In this document: positions 27,201-39,200 of the stretch, piece after piece
Position numbering within the stretch: position 1 is the first letter of the stretch
How the letters are laid out: every line of letters begins with the position of its first letter
NCBI GenBank assembly: GCA_002633005.1
Contig: NMRA01000305.1
Span: 367,110 to 431,109 of the forward strand
Source: Phoronis australis
Lineage: Eukaryota > Phoronida > Phoronidae
DNA: 64,000 nucleotides
Direction: 5' to 3'
The notes under the pieces: generated by a model
What the model was told of the DNA's origin: nothing
Databases searched by the model: none
The model's input: only the letters and a program-made list of their open reading frames with translations
Program-made: the position numbers and the translations under genes

Positions 27201-30200
27201 GTCAATGTCCTACATGGTCTGAGTATTAGTTTTGTCCAATTAATGGTGATGTAGCTTGCCACTGTGTTGCAGGCAGATTGAACCCCTGGGGTGCTGCAGC
27301 TCAGTTCAGTTTTTGGTCTGAAGGTTTGAAGCATGTTGGAGTTTTGTGACAGTGGCACAGTTTTATTGTGATGGCGTCAAAGTGTGACTGCGTTGCAACG
27401 ATAAAGTTGCGACAGGCACGAAATACGCAAAAATCAGGCCCTCGTATTTACTGATGGTCTGTCTCTCAGCTGCAGGTTTTTCAGTTCTGTTGTGTTATTA
27501 TGCATATCATTTGATCAGTCAAGCCTTTTTTCCTTGAAAAGGTTTTTTCATCAAATATATTTGCTGTAATGTAATTTTCCTGTCTTTTTATACTAATCGT
27601 TGGCTCTGTCTATTGAAAATTAACCTATTCATGATTTGATTTTAAGAAATGAATTACTGTTCAGTGCTCAACACCTAGCTTGAGGCAAAGTCCATTTGGC
27701 GATGAAATCTGAATTCGCGAAAAAAGATCGTACTCCATTATCTGAAAATTATGCATTCCTCAATATCTAAATCAAGTCCTGATAATGAAGAATGCTGATG
27801 ATTGCATACACTGGTGGAGTGTGTTTCATGGCCCGATCTTGTCCGATTTTTGCCAAAGAATTCTAACGCGTCTGTGTATTTCCTGTTGTAATTTAAGCGC
27901 GTTTGACGTGTGCTAAATGAAAATACACTGATTTCAGGAATTTATGAGATCTGTAGTGATCCAAAGGTATCAAATCTAGGAAAGGTGTTTGCAATATAAA
28001 GTTTGCAATTAACCACAAACTTTGTAATAAATTTCAGGGAAATTATTGTCTGACTTCGATACACGCTGTGGTGATTTGGGATTTTTCCCAGGATGCCAAA
28101 CACAGTCTGCAGGTCACCGACTCAAGGACTGCTGTGTAGATAGGGTGTACTCATTTGGAATGTTACTTCATTGATTTATACACCTTTGGTACATCCAATC
28201 AGTGAAAGCTTAGTTTCTTGGCTGCGCACGTTGTCCAGGCGCACCTGATTGTTTTATTGAATATTTACAATAGTTAGCGATAATTCACTTATTTCTAGTG
28301 GAAGTTATCTCGAAAATTGTATTTTTTGATTTGTCAAAGATTGATTACCTTGTTGCATGTAATAGAAACTTTACCAAATGTTGTTTTACTATAGTCTGGT
28401 CTGCACGCCACCTGTTGGCCACATCACTAGGTCACGTTCATTTGGTCACAAGATGTGGCCAACAGGTGGCGTGTTTACATTTTAAAAGGTTGATTACCTC
28501 GCTGCCATTAACGGAAACTTTGCCAAATGGTTTTTGTGACATCTTCGCAGTAGTAGACTAAATTTTGTTAATATTTATTTTTGTTGAGAAATTTGACAAA
28601 ATAAAATTTCATTTCTGTCACCGGATTGTGCGCTAAATATGCAAGGAACTATCGTATGCCAGCAAATCATATAAGGTTAATGTACAATAAACTTATGGAA
28701 GAAATATGTGGTTTTGTCAAATTTTGTAGAACTTCATCAGTCTGTTTTTGGATCCATTTTCCTTTTCTTCTGTAATTTGACAACTTGGCTCTGCAAAATT
28801 TTACTAAGTTGCTTTTTGGATGTACGGTGTTGAACGATTTTTTCTGTGATCGAAAACTCCCCCGCAAAGTTGATCAAATGTCTGTGTTCTTTCATCCATG
28901 TTGGAAAATCTCGAGCCATGTTTGAAAAGCTCTGAGCCATGTTTAAAATCTTGTGCTATGTTTGAAAAGGCTGAATTTGTTTGCTTTACAAGATAAATGA
29001 TTGAAATCGCGTCTGTGCTCTTGCAACGGTAGAGAGTTACATGTCGCATGCTTCCTATTATGTTAATGTAGCAGCTAATGGGCAATGAGATTTTACAACT
29101 CGACTGATTTCTACTTCTAGTAGAAGAGTCATACCGCAATGTACTAATACCCGTTCCATACTCTGCTTGAGCGCATCCACGTGACTTACTCAGTTAATAA
29201 TTGAAACACACTCAGATTACATGGGGGAATTGCGTTGCGTGATATGAAGAAGTGGGTTACACCATCAGACACTATGGAGGCTATCTATCTACTCAATGTT
29301 GTAGTTACACTTTCAGGTGTAGATTCAGCCTTAGTTTCCTATTGCCGCAGCTTAGATGTATACACTTTCACTGGAATCTCTGTGCTACCTTATTTCCTGC
29401 CATCGCCCTTGTGGACATTTTCATACGGTTCACTTTTATTATCAATTTCCTGTTGCCGTAGATACTGCTGTCAATCCTGGATACCTTGTTAGATGCGTTC
29501 CTTAATGTTAGGGGTTAGTTCATGCCATAGTTGGTGGGAGGAAATACATCCATTAATGCAAGTTAGTTGTAAGTGAAAGCTTGTTCGATTTCGTGCTTTG
29601 CTTGTGAAATGTGGCGATATGAGATATCACTTGGAGATATGGGAAAACTCGCAAGAAGCTTGCCTCGTTAAAGGCACTCTGGCCATTCAGTATTGTATGT
29701 TGCCTGCCTCTCCTTAGAAATGATGAAAGCCTGGTAAATATAAGTAGTCACACTGCTAAAGCTGCTCTGTGTATTCTTATAAAGGGATCTTTATGTTGAT
29801 TCACACTCCATTCTAAAGAGTTTTAACACAACAGTTAAAATTAAATGGGTGCTGAATGTACTCTGGGATCCCTTTCCTGAAAGTGACTTCAAGGCCCTTT
29901 TATATTGACTTAACTCTGGTCTGTGCGGAGCGTTGACCTAAACAGCGCAGTTAACTGGACCATTCATACTGGCTTCGGTAGTTAATGAACATTGAAGTAA
30001 GCGGTTGGTGCCGCTGTTGTCATCGAAGTTATCGCAAGGTAGCGCTGCACGCTAAGATTTTTTTAATGTTTCAATTTGGAAATATTCACATGTGCTAAGT
30101 GACATTAAACTTATTACTTGGCGGAATTCTTCCGCCAAGTATGTTGCTCTTTTTTTTTTGTTTGTTCGCTCTCTACAGGTCGCAATTCTGGTCCGATTTT

Positions 30201-33200
30201 CACGAAATTTGCACACAACATGTAGATCGGGAATCACTGGAACGCTATTGTTTTTGGTCATGATCGGATACAAAATGGCGGACGTGGCGGCCATTTTGTA
30301 TCCGATTTCATTTTTAAATCGATTGGTAATTATTAGACCAAAATATAAGCAGTTATTAGTGACGGCACTAGCTTGTAACTGTTGACGATAACAGTGGCAC
30401 CTGGCGATAACTTCGATTGGACCGGAGTTAAGCGTTCATACTGACCGCAACTCCCCAAACCATCGACGCGTCGACGTTAGTATGAAAGGCCCTTTAGACT
30501 TATGGCAGAAATTTGGTTTTACGCTCCACAGTTCTCGAATAAAGGTTTGGCCTACTGTTAGAACATCACAATCAGAAGTGATTTATAGAAATTATCTCTG
30601 TAACTGTCAGTTGTGTGTATATTCTCGATATTCGTACTTTTGGTCAACTGAGATGTAGTTGTTTTTCAGAAATAGTTGTGTAAAGTGTGTAAGATGGAAT
30701 TTTTGTCTTAAATCTTAAGTCAGTTTTCTTTAAACAGAGGCCATTGTCTGAAAAGGTGTGAAGCACAAAACTTTACCATTGCACGATACGATGAATTCTG
30801 TCCTAAGTTATCAAATGAATACATAAAATAATGACTTCGTGTATCGCATCGAGGACTGAAAAACACTTGGATAATAGTGAGACTTTGTGTCAGAGATGCT
30901 TTCAGTTGGTTCTGTGGTAGGCTGGGAAGAGTGGAAGACGTGGTTACTTGTAAAATCGGCTAATTTTACGTGTTCACCTATGAGGCAGTTTTAGGTAGAT
31001 GTTGGTTGTTCTTTGCCTCAAATTCGTTGTGCTTGTCAGAAAATTTTTTCATTATTGCTGTAAATTCAGCTTCTCTCTGCAGTTAAGATCTACTAGTGTC
31101 GGTATGTTTTGCTACTTTGACATTTGAGCCATGGAAAAGTTAAGAATTGGACAAGTTTGTCATTGATGTCAGACGTCATTATGAATCGTAGATTAGAGAT
31201 TTTCTGCTTTTCACTACAACTAAAAGGTTGGTCTTAAACCGAAATATCCTTGGCTTTGTTGATCATGGTTGTATTATGTACACACTGAATGATTGATAAA
31301 GAGGTTTGATCCACTTCACTCTCTGACAACCAGTTGACCAAGCAGATGTGCATTGTGCATCAACTGGCCGACTTATACAGGTTCTGGGTCCAGCTGGGAA
31401 ATCTTAGAGGCCCTGCATGCGTTCCTTTGTAGGGCTCTTTGTATATTTGAGAGATGTGTTTGTGGACTGAGACCACTTTATGCATTGGTATGCCAATGCT
31501 GGTTCAGTGGTCCAAATGAGGGATATAGAGGCCAGTTGCATGCCTGTAACTCCATGCTAGTTGGATGTGTATTGTCATAGCAGTGTGTGTAAATTAAGTT
31601 ACCTGTACTTGCTGTTTGTCTTTCCTCCATTGTAAGTGTTTGGACAAGGACCCACTGCACACATTTAGCTTGGACCTGGTGTTCAAATGATCAGCCATAA
31701 CGGTTATACTTGAATTCATGGCGGCATACTCTCTGTGTAGGCTAGTCTCAAGATCACGTGCATGGCCAGGTAAAAAAGAGCTTGATAATACTTGGTGTTC
31801 AGGTGTGTAGGCTAGCCTTACCTTAATTGGATATTGCGTAGGCAGCGCTTAATAGTTGCGATATTGGAGTTCAAGTGATGGCAACTTGAAATGCGGACCA
31901 ACGAAGCATTTATAGGGGCAAGTTGTGTTAGTAGTGAATTGCGACCATTCTACCGCAAAACAATTGTATGGGGGGGATTGTCCTTGTGAATGAGAAATCT
32001 GTCTAATCTGGCTGGTCTACCAGTTTACTTACTGTACTATATGACATGGGTGTAGTAATTCTACGGTGTGCAAATGACGTCAACTGAACCGAAGCACCTT
32101 TTTTGTTTGGGATGTGGTACCTCCAACGAAACTGGACAGAGTCTTTAATTTTGTAGCAGGCTTGATATCAATAACATTACTGTATTATTATTGAAATGCG
32201 GCAAGCCCAAATGTGAAGTTGCTGTTAAGCATTAAACTTTTATAAAATTGTGACGTATAGCTAACCCCGAGTTTACTGCATGATAGAAGTATAGTTTATG
32301 AGTGATTGAGCTAAACAGGTTGCGGGCAAACATGGTCCNGTCAAGTGAGATGTAGTTGTTTTTCAGAAATAGTTGTGTAAAGTGTGTAAGATGGAATTTT
32401 TGTCTTAAATCTTAAGTCAGTTTTCTTTAAACAGAGGCCATTTTGTGATAGCAGTGTGCCTTGTCTGAAAAGGTGTGAAGCACAAAACTTTACCATTGCA
32501 CGATACGATGAATTCTGTCCTAAGTTATCAAATGAATACATAAAATAATGACTTCGTGTATCGCATCGAGGACTGAAAAACACTTGGCTAATAGTGAGAC
32601 TTGGTGTCAGAGACGCTTTCAGTTGGTTCTGTGGTAGGCTGGGAAGAGTGGAAGACGTGGTTACTTGTAAAATCGGCTAATTTTACGTGTTCACCTATGA
32701 GGCAGTTATAGGTAGATGTTGGTTGTTCTTTGCCTCAAATTCGTTGTGCTTGTCAGAAAATTTTTTATTATTGCTGTAAATTCAGCTTCTCTCTGCAGTT
32801 AAGATCTACTAGTATCGGTATGTTTTCCTACTTTGACATTCGAGCCATGGAAAAGTTAAGAATTGGAGAAGTTTGTCATTGATGGCAGACGTCATTATGA
32901 ATTGTAGATTAGAGATTTTCTGCTTTTCACTACAAGTAAAAGGTTTGATCTTAAACCCAAATATCCTTGGCTGTGTTGATCATGGTTGTATTGTGTACAC
33001 ACTGAATGGTTGATAAAGAGGTTTGATCCACTTCACTCTCTGACAACCAGTTGACCAAGCAGATGTGCATTGTTCATCAACTAGCCGACTTATACAGGTT
33101 CCGGGTCCAGCTGGGAAATCTTAGAGGCCCTGCATGCGTTCCTTTGTAGGGCTCTTTGTATATTTGAGGGATGTGTTTGTGGACTGAGACCACTTTATGC

Positions 33201-36200
33201 ATTGGTATGCCAATGCTGGTTCAGTGGTCCAAATGAGGGATATAGAGGCCAGTTGCATGCCTGTAACTCCATGCTAGTTGGATGTGTATTGTCATAGCAG
33301 TGTGTGTAAATTAAGTTACCTGTACTTGCTGTTTGTCTTTCCTCCATTGTAAGTGTTTGGACAAGGACCCACTGCACACATTTAGCTTGGACCTGGTGTT
33401 CAAATGATCAGCCATAACGGTTATACTTGAATTCATGGCGGCATACTCTCTGTGTAGGCTAGTCTCAAGATCACGTGCATGGCCAGGTAAAAAAGAGCTT
33501 GATAATACTTGGTGTTCAGGTGTGTAGGCTAGCCTTACCTTAATTGGATATTGCGTAGGCAGCGCTTAATAGTTGCGATATTGGAGTTCAAGTGATGGCA
33601 ACTTGAAATGCGGACCAACGAAGCATTTATAGGGGCAAGTTGTGTTAGTAGTGAATTGCGACCATTCTACCGCAAAACAATTGTATGGGGGGGATTGTCC
33701 TTGTGAATGAGAAATCTGTCTAATCTGGCTGGTCTACCAGTTTACTTACTGTACTATATGACATGGGTGTAGTAATTCTACGGTGTGCAAATGACGTCAA
33801 CTGAACCGAAGCACCTTTTTTGTTTGGGATGTGGTACCTCCAACGAAACTGGACAGAATCTTTAATTTTGTAGCAGGCTTGATATCAATAACATTACTGT
33901 ATATTGAAATGCGGCAAGCCCAAATGTGAAGTTGCTGTTAAGCATTAAACTTTTATAAAATTGTGACGTATAGCTAACCCCGAGTTTACTGCATGATAGA
34001 AGTATAGTTTATGAGTGATTGAGCTAAACAGGTTGCGGGCATACATGGTCCTCATACAAAACAAAGTCATTTTGCTGATTCACTCAAAATTTCCCCGTTG
34101 AGCTGTAAATATTTCAGGTTTGTTGTAGCTTTACGTTACGCGACACTGAGTTGTATTGAAATGTTGTGTTCTTTTTAGGCCCACGAGCGCACGTACTCCC
34201 ACTGGGTGGCAGCAAAAGATGAGAGGAAGGTCCAGGAACAGAGTCGACTGACGGAGAAGCTGAGGTTGCAGGCGGAGTTGATCCAAGCACAAGATGAGCT
34301 TTTCGAGAAGAGGAAGAGACAGGCGGAGGTGGCAGAGCAGAGGGTGAGTGAAGGGACAAAATGGGAGAGTGTTTGGAGAGGAGGTGAAGAAACTGCGTAT
34401 TGAAAAACAGGTGAAGAAACGGATTGGGGAGGGGAATATGTTAAAGAGGGAAATTGAGAGACAATTGATGGGTTTATGGGAAGGTGGTAGAGCGCTGGGT
34501 AGAGGAAAGGACATGTGGGNNNNNNNNNNNNNNNNNNNNNNNNNNNNNNNNNNNNNNNNNNNNNNNNNNNNNNNNNNNNNNNNNNNNNNNNNNNNNNNNN
34601 NNNNNNNNNNNNNNNNNNNNNNNNNNNNNNNNNNNNNNNNNNNNNNNNNNNNNNNNNNNNNNNNNNNNNNNNNNNNNNNNNNNNNNNNNNNNNNNNNNNN
34701 NNNNNNNNNNNNNNNNNNNNNNNNNNNNNNNNNNNNNNNNNNNNNNNNNNNNNNNNNNNNNNNNNNNNNNNNNNNNNNNNNNNNNNNNNNNNNNNNNNNN
34801 NNNNNNNNNNNNNNNNNNNNNNNNNNNNNNNNNNNNNNNNNNNNNNNNNNNNNNNNNNNNNNNNNNNNNNNNNNNNNNNNNNNNNNNNNNNNNNNNNNNN
34901 NNNNNNNNNNNNNNNNNNNNNNNNNNNNNNNNNNNNNNNNNNNNNNNNNNNNNNNNNNNNNNNNNNNNNNNNNNNNNNNNNNNNNNNNNNNNNNNNNNNN
35001 NNNNNNNNNNNNNNNNNNNNNNNNNNNNNNNNNNNNNNNNNNNNNNNNNNNNNNNNNNNNNNNNNNNNNNNNNNNNNNNNNNNNNNNNNNNNNNNNNNNN
35101 NNNNNNNNNNNNNNNNNNNNNNNNNNNNNNNNNNNNNNNNNNNNNNNNNNNNNNNNNNNNNNNNNNNNNNNNNNNNNNNNNNNNNNNNNNNNNNNNNNNN
35201 NNNNNNNNNNNNNNNNNNNNNNNNNNNNNNNNNNNNNNNNNNNNNNNNNNNNNNNNNNNNNNNNNNNNNNNNNNNNNNNNNNNNNNNNNNNNNNTTTTTT
35301 TTTTTTTTAGTCCTCCCGATTTTTTTTGTCGGGAAAAGGTTCACATTGACCAGTTCTAGGCTGGTTATCGGGCGATGATTTGGGCCATAAAAGTTTCAAA
35401 GTCTCCGCGTTTTTTGTCATTGGTCATTCCAAGCCCTGTTAGTAGCACAGTTCCCACATTTCTTTCACAACTAAATCTTTGCAAAGCAGATTTTCCTACG
35501 AAATGATTGCCCAGTTCATTTCTTATTTAGCGACATTCACCTGTTTGTGCCGCGCACTTATCAAGCTATTTTTTATTGTTTCGTAGAGGTTGATGTGCAT
35601 TATTGCATGTCTATGTGTAGTGCAAAATAAGTTTCCAGATTTACGTACAGCTTCTTTGAGGGGAATTAGTTTGTGACAGTTTTAAGAACTCGTCTAGTTT
35701 TACAAAATTTATTCAGGTTAAAAATGCATGAATTTTTATGGAACTTTCTCGAACAGGTAATAGCACTTTCCAAGATTAATGCAAATTTTAAACAGTTTGC
35801 TGGAGTTGAAAATCAAAAATATACAGTTTGAGAACAGTTTGACTGTCTTCTTCACTTGCAAATTCAAACAAAAAATAACATCTTTCAATTCACAATTTAT
35901 TTTTCTTAAAACACTCCAGCACAGGTTGTCCATGTTACAGATTTGCAATTTTGTAAAAACAAATGTCGAGTTACTGCGAAATAGGTACGATAATTGTGAC
36001 GGCTTTTCTGCAATTGGCCGCACAATGTGGCAGTTGTATGCTGTCCCAGCACTCGTACAGTGAATACAGGAGAAGCATGCTGTCCCAGCACTCGTATGGT
36101 GAATGCAGCAGTTGAATGCTGTCCCAGCACTCATGCTGTGACTACAGCAGTTATGCTGTCCCAGCACTCTTATAGTGAATGCAGCAGTTCAATGCTGTCC

Positions 36201-39200
36201 CAGCACTTGTACAGTGAATACGCTGAATGTCAGCATTGTTACAGTAATTACTTCCATTAACCTGAGATCGATAGTCGTTAATCAATTTGGTATTATTCAA
36301 CCGCACCGACTTCACTGGCAACTCCTACAGCCTCCATCAATATTTCATAAGAGTGAGCCCCCCCGGGCTACTTTCCTCCACTGCGTTCTATTGTGTGCCT
36401 TTCTATACTAACATTCCCTCTGTACACTGTGCTCAATCGAGCGCTGTCCCAACCGACCAATAGTAGCATAGGCTTGTGTTTGCTACTATTGTAAGCTGCT
36501 GTTAGTAGAGTACGTGACTTGGAGTTGGAAGGTTGGGTACAGCAACAGCCCTCGTCACCGAGTGAATGCTCGGTGGCAGGGATTGAATGTTGTGAGATGA
36601 TCGAGTCGTAAGTTTGTTTTTATATTCTATTAGAGAATTTGTTATAGCACTGCTGTGTTGGTTTTTATGGAAACAACAGCTTTGTATGCAGTGCGTGTAT
36701 AGCTATGATGGTGAATACTTCTGCAGTGAATCTGCTGTCTATGTTTGAGTCTGTACAGAGACACTATACTGTTCTTAATCAATATACATTTAGGTCTAGT
36801 TTGAATGTGACGGCATTTCCACGATAATCAGTGTTATAATTTTTCTGAAGGAATGAAAGCTTGTTAAATGCGTTTTGAACATTTTCACCATTTCTTATAG
36901 CAGTCACGGAAATTACACAAAAGTAGTCTATACTAGGAAAATGTTACTATCACGTTGAATTTTTTCATGGTCAGTTTTCATTCATTCTTGAAAACCTGCC
37001 GTTGGTAGCATTGGCTGTCTGCATACTGGAGGTCACAGTTCAGTGGACAGTGGCAGTGATAACAACTTGGGCTGGTTTTCTGCAGTGACCTCATCAATAA
37101 TTAATGTGGATGAACTGGTCACAGTTGTAGGATATTTAAGTACATCTGAATGAGTAATTCATTTGATCGACTGGTGAGTGTTTGTTGCACTGTTTATTGT
37201 TCCCTTCATTTCAATCCGCATTATGTGTTGATCGTATAATCGTAGATTTGAATTGACGCACCTAGCAGATTAAGGCTTTTTTGTCAGCCACAGTTCTGCT
37301 CTAATAGGTCAATAGGTTATTGAGGTCAGCAGATTGCTTTGCCTATAAATCAACTTATTTTCCTCTTTCAGAAGACAGGGATGTAGTACTGTAGGTAAAA
37401 ATGTTTCATACTTTCACTGAATGGTAGTCCCTACATAATGGGTCATGATTTTGGAAATGTTCAAAGCAAGTGAATATTGCTTCCTTCTATTCAGAGGTGC
37501 GGTTCTGACATATCACAGCCAGTGCACGCCGTAGCCATGGTGTGCATGGCATTTCACTTGGCTCTCTCCTCTCTTCTCTTTCCCTCTCTTTCACAATTCT
37601 ATTCAGAAAGTAGCCAACTCTTCTATTGAGCACTACATATTAGCCCTTTGTTCAGGTTGAATACTACCTAAGTTCAGTACAGTAACTGTGACTCAATCTC
37701 CTAATGGTCAGTACTTGAACTGGCCAGGTCAGCTACTTGTGGGTTCTGTGTCTGCGATTTACAGCTGCACCCAGGTGACCTGAATAAGGGATGGGTCAGT
37801 GTGGTCAGTAGCTGGTCTTCTTTGCTGGTCAAGGTTGTTTTCTTGGACGCTGGAATCATTTGTGGCCAATTAACTTGTCATTTTTGGCTTCACTTTTTGT
37901 CGTCAAAGAATGGGTTGAAGCTGTTGTCCAGAATTTACTTTGAAAACCATTACCTCTGACACATCAGTCTCCCACAGCTATTTTCTGTGGCCTATAACTA
38001 GTAACCAAGTAATGGTGGAACTCCCACTAATACTTGATCACTGGTTAGCCCCAAGAAAATAGCACCACTGGTTCTGGTTTGTTTCTCTATACCTATGTGG
38101 TGGTTTTGGTATTTTTTTAGTTGTCCATATTTTCAAAAAGGAAGCATCTCCTTATGCCAGCTGAAATGAGTCGGTGTTTGGTACGAACGCTTAACTTGGG
38201 TGTCATTGGCAGGTGTCGCTGTCAGCAACCCTGCGTGTTGTGGTATTATTTGGTATTTTTTCAAACAATCCGCATTCCACTACTAGAAGTACTTCATTTC
38301 TGTTATTACATATTCCGACCTTAAAGATAATACTTCAAATATAAAAAGATTACATTTGCATGATGTTTTTAGCACCGTTTTGTAATCACTTTGATGACCG
38401 ACGCATCAAACTGCGATAACTGTGAGGTATCGCAACCGGTGTGAAAGGTTCATCCAAGTTTGTTGTTCCCATCTACTTCCTCTGGTACTTGGGGATAAGT
38501 TGTTGGGTAAAAGGCCTATTGTCTATGATTAGATTAATCATTGTTGTATTAATTTTCTCCTGTTTCTGTCAGCTTTGCTCTTGTCAAATGTAACAAATGG
38601 TTTTGTACTGGGATGTATTAATTGTCGTCTGCCACAAATCCCCGGATTCCCTTGTGTAAATACCACAAGGTGACACCTGGTGGAGGTAACAACAGCATGC
38701 AGTTCGCTGTTTTTTTGCCTCGGTATACATCGACTTCGCGATATCCGAGGATGTTGTCCATGTAAAAAAGCCATAGTTACCACTGAGCTAGTATGGTAGC
38801 TCCTGTCTTGTCAGAGCTGAGACTCAAAATCGGCTAGAGTAATTTCACCATGAGCACAGTAAAAGGAGCGGAATTACGTTGGAACACGACTCAAAACACT
38901 TTTTCCAAATATAATTAACACGCTGTATACCAAATTGACATCACACGCCTGCTTCTAAAAGGTAACGCTCACCTTTCTGTACTCAGAATATCACCACCTT
39001 GAATGAACATTCCAAGTGCAGCTGTTAACTGCAAGAGTTTATTGTTTTTGTATTATATGACTGGTTGTCTATCACTTGAGTGGTTGTTGTTCATCATATG
39101 TGGCTGCTGTCTTAGTGTTCTGTGGCTGATTGCCCTGGCGTCCTTTGGCTATTGGTTAGTGTTTTATGGCTGGGTGCCCATCACACAGTGGCTTTTGCCC

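Larger units (their letters stand above)
12248..34178 (+). other. Intron 1 (coding) of the unnamed gene, about 21.9 kb
   Basis: No exon with good splice sites, phase and composition was found. Contents: tandem repeats, a tRNA-derived SINE-like unit, two large foldback elements, several dispersed repeat families and the 1.7 kb duplication, all listed separately. The remainder is A/T-rich sequence in which I see nothing. An exon small enough to be missed by eye is possible. Confidence 0.65.

Noticed and set aside
34175-35378. Long open frames of 287-389 codons on both strands
   Set aside because: They run across the N gap; the residues are unknown and the open frames are artefacts.
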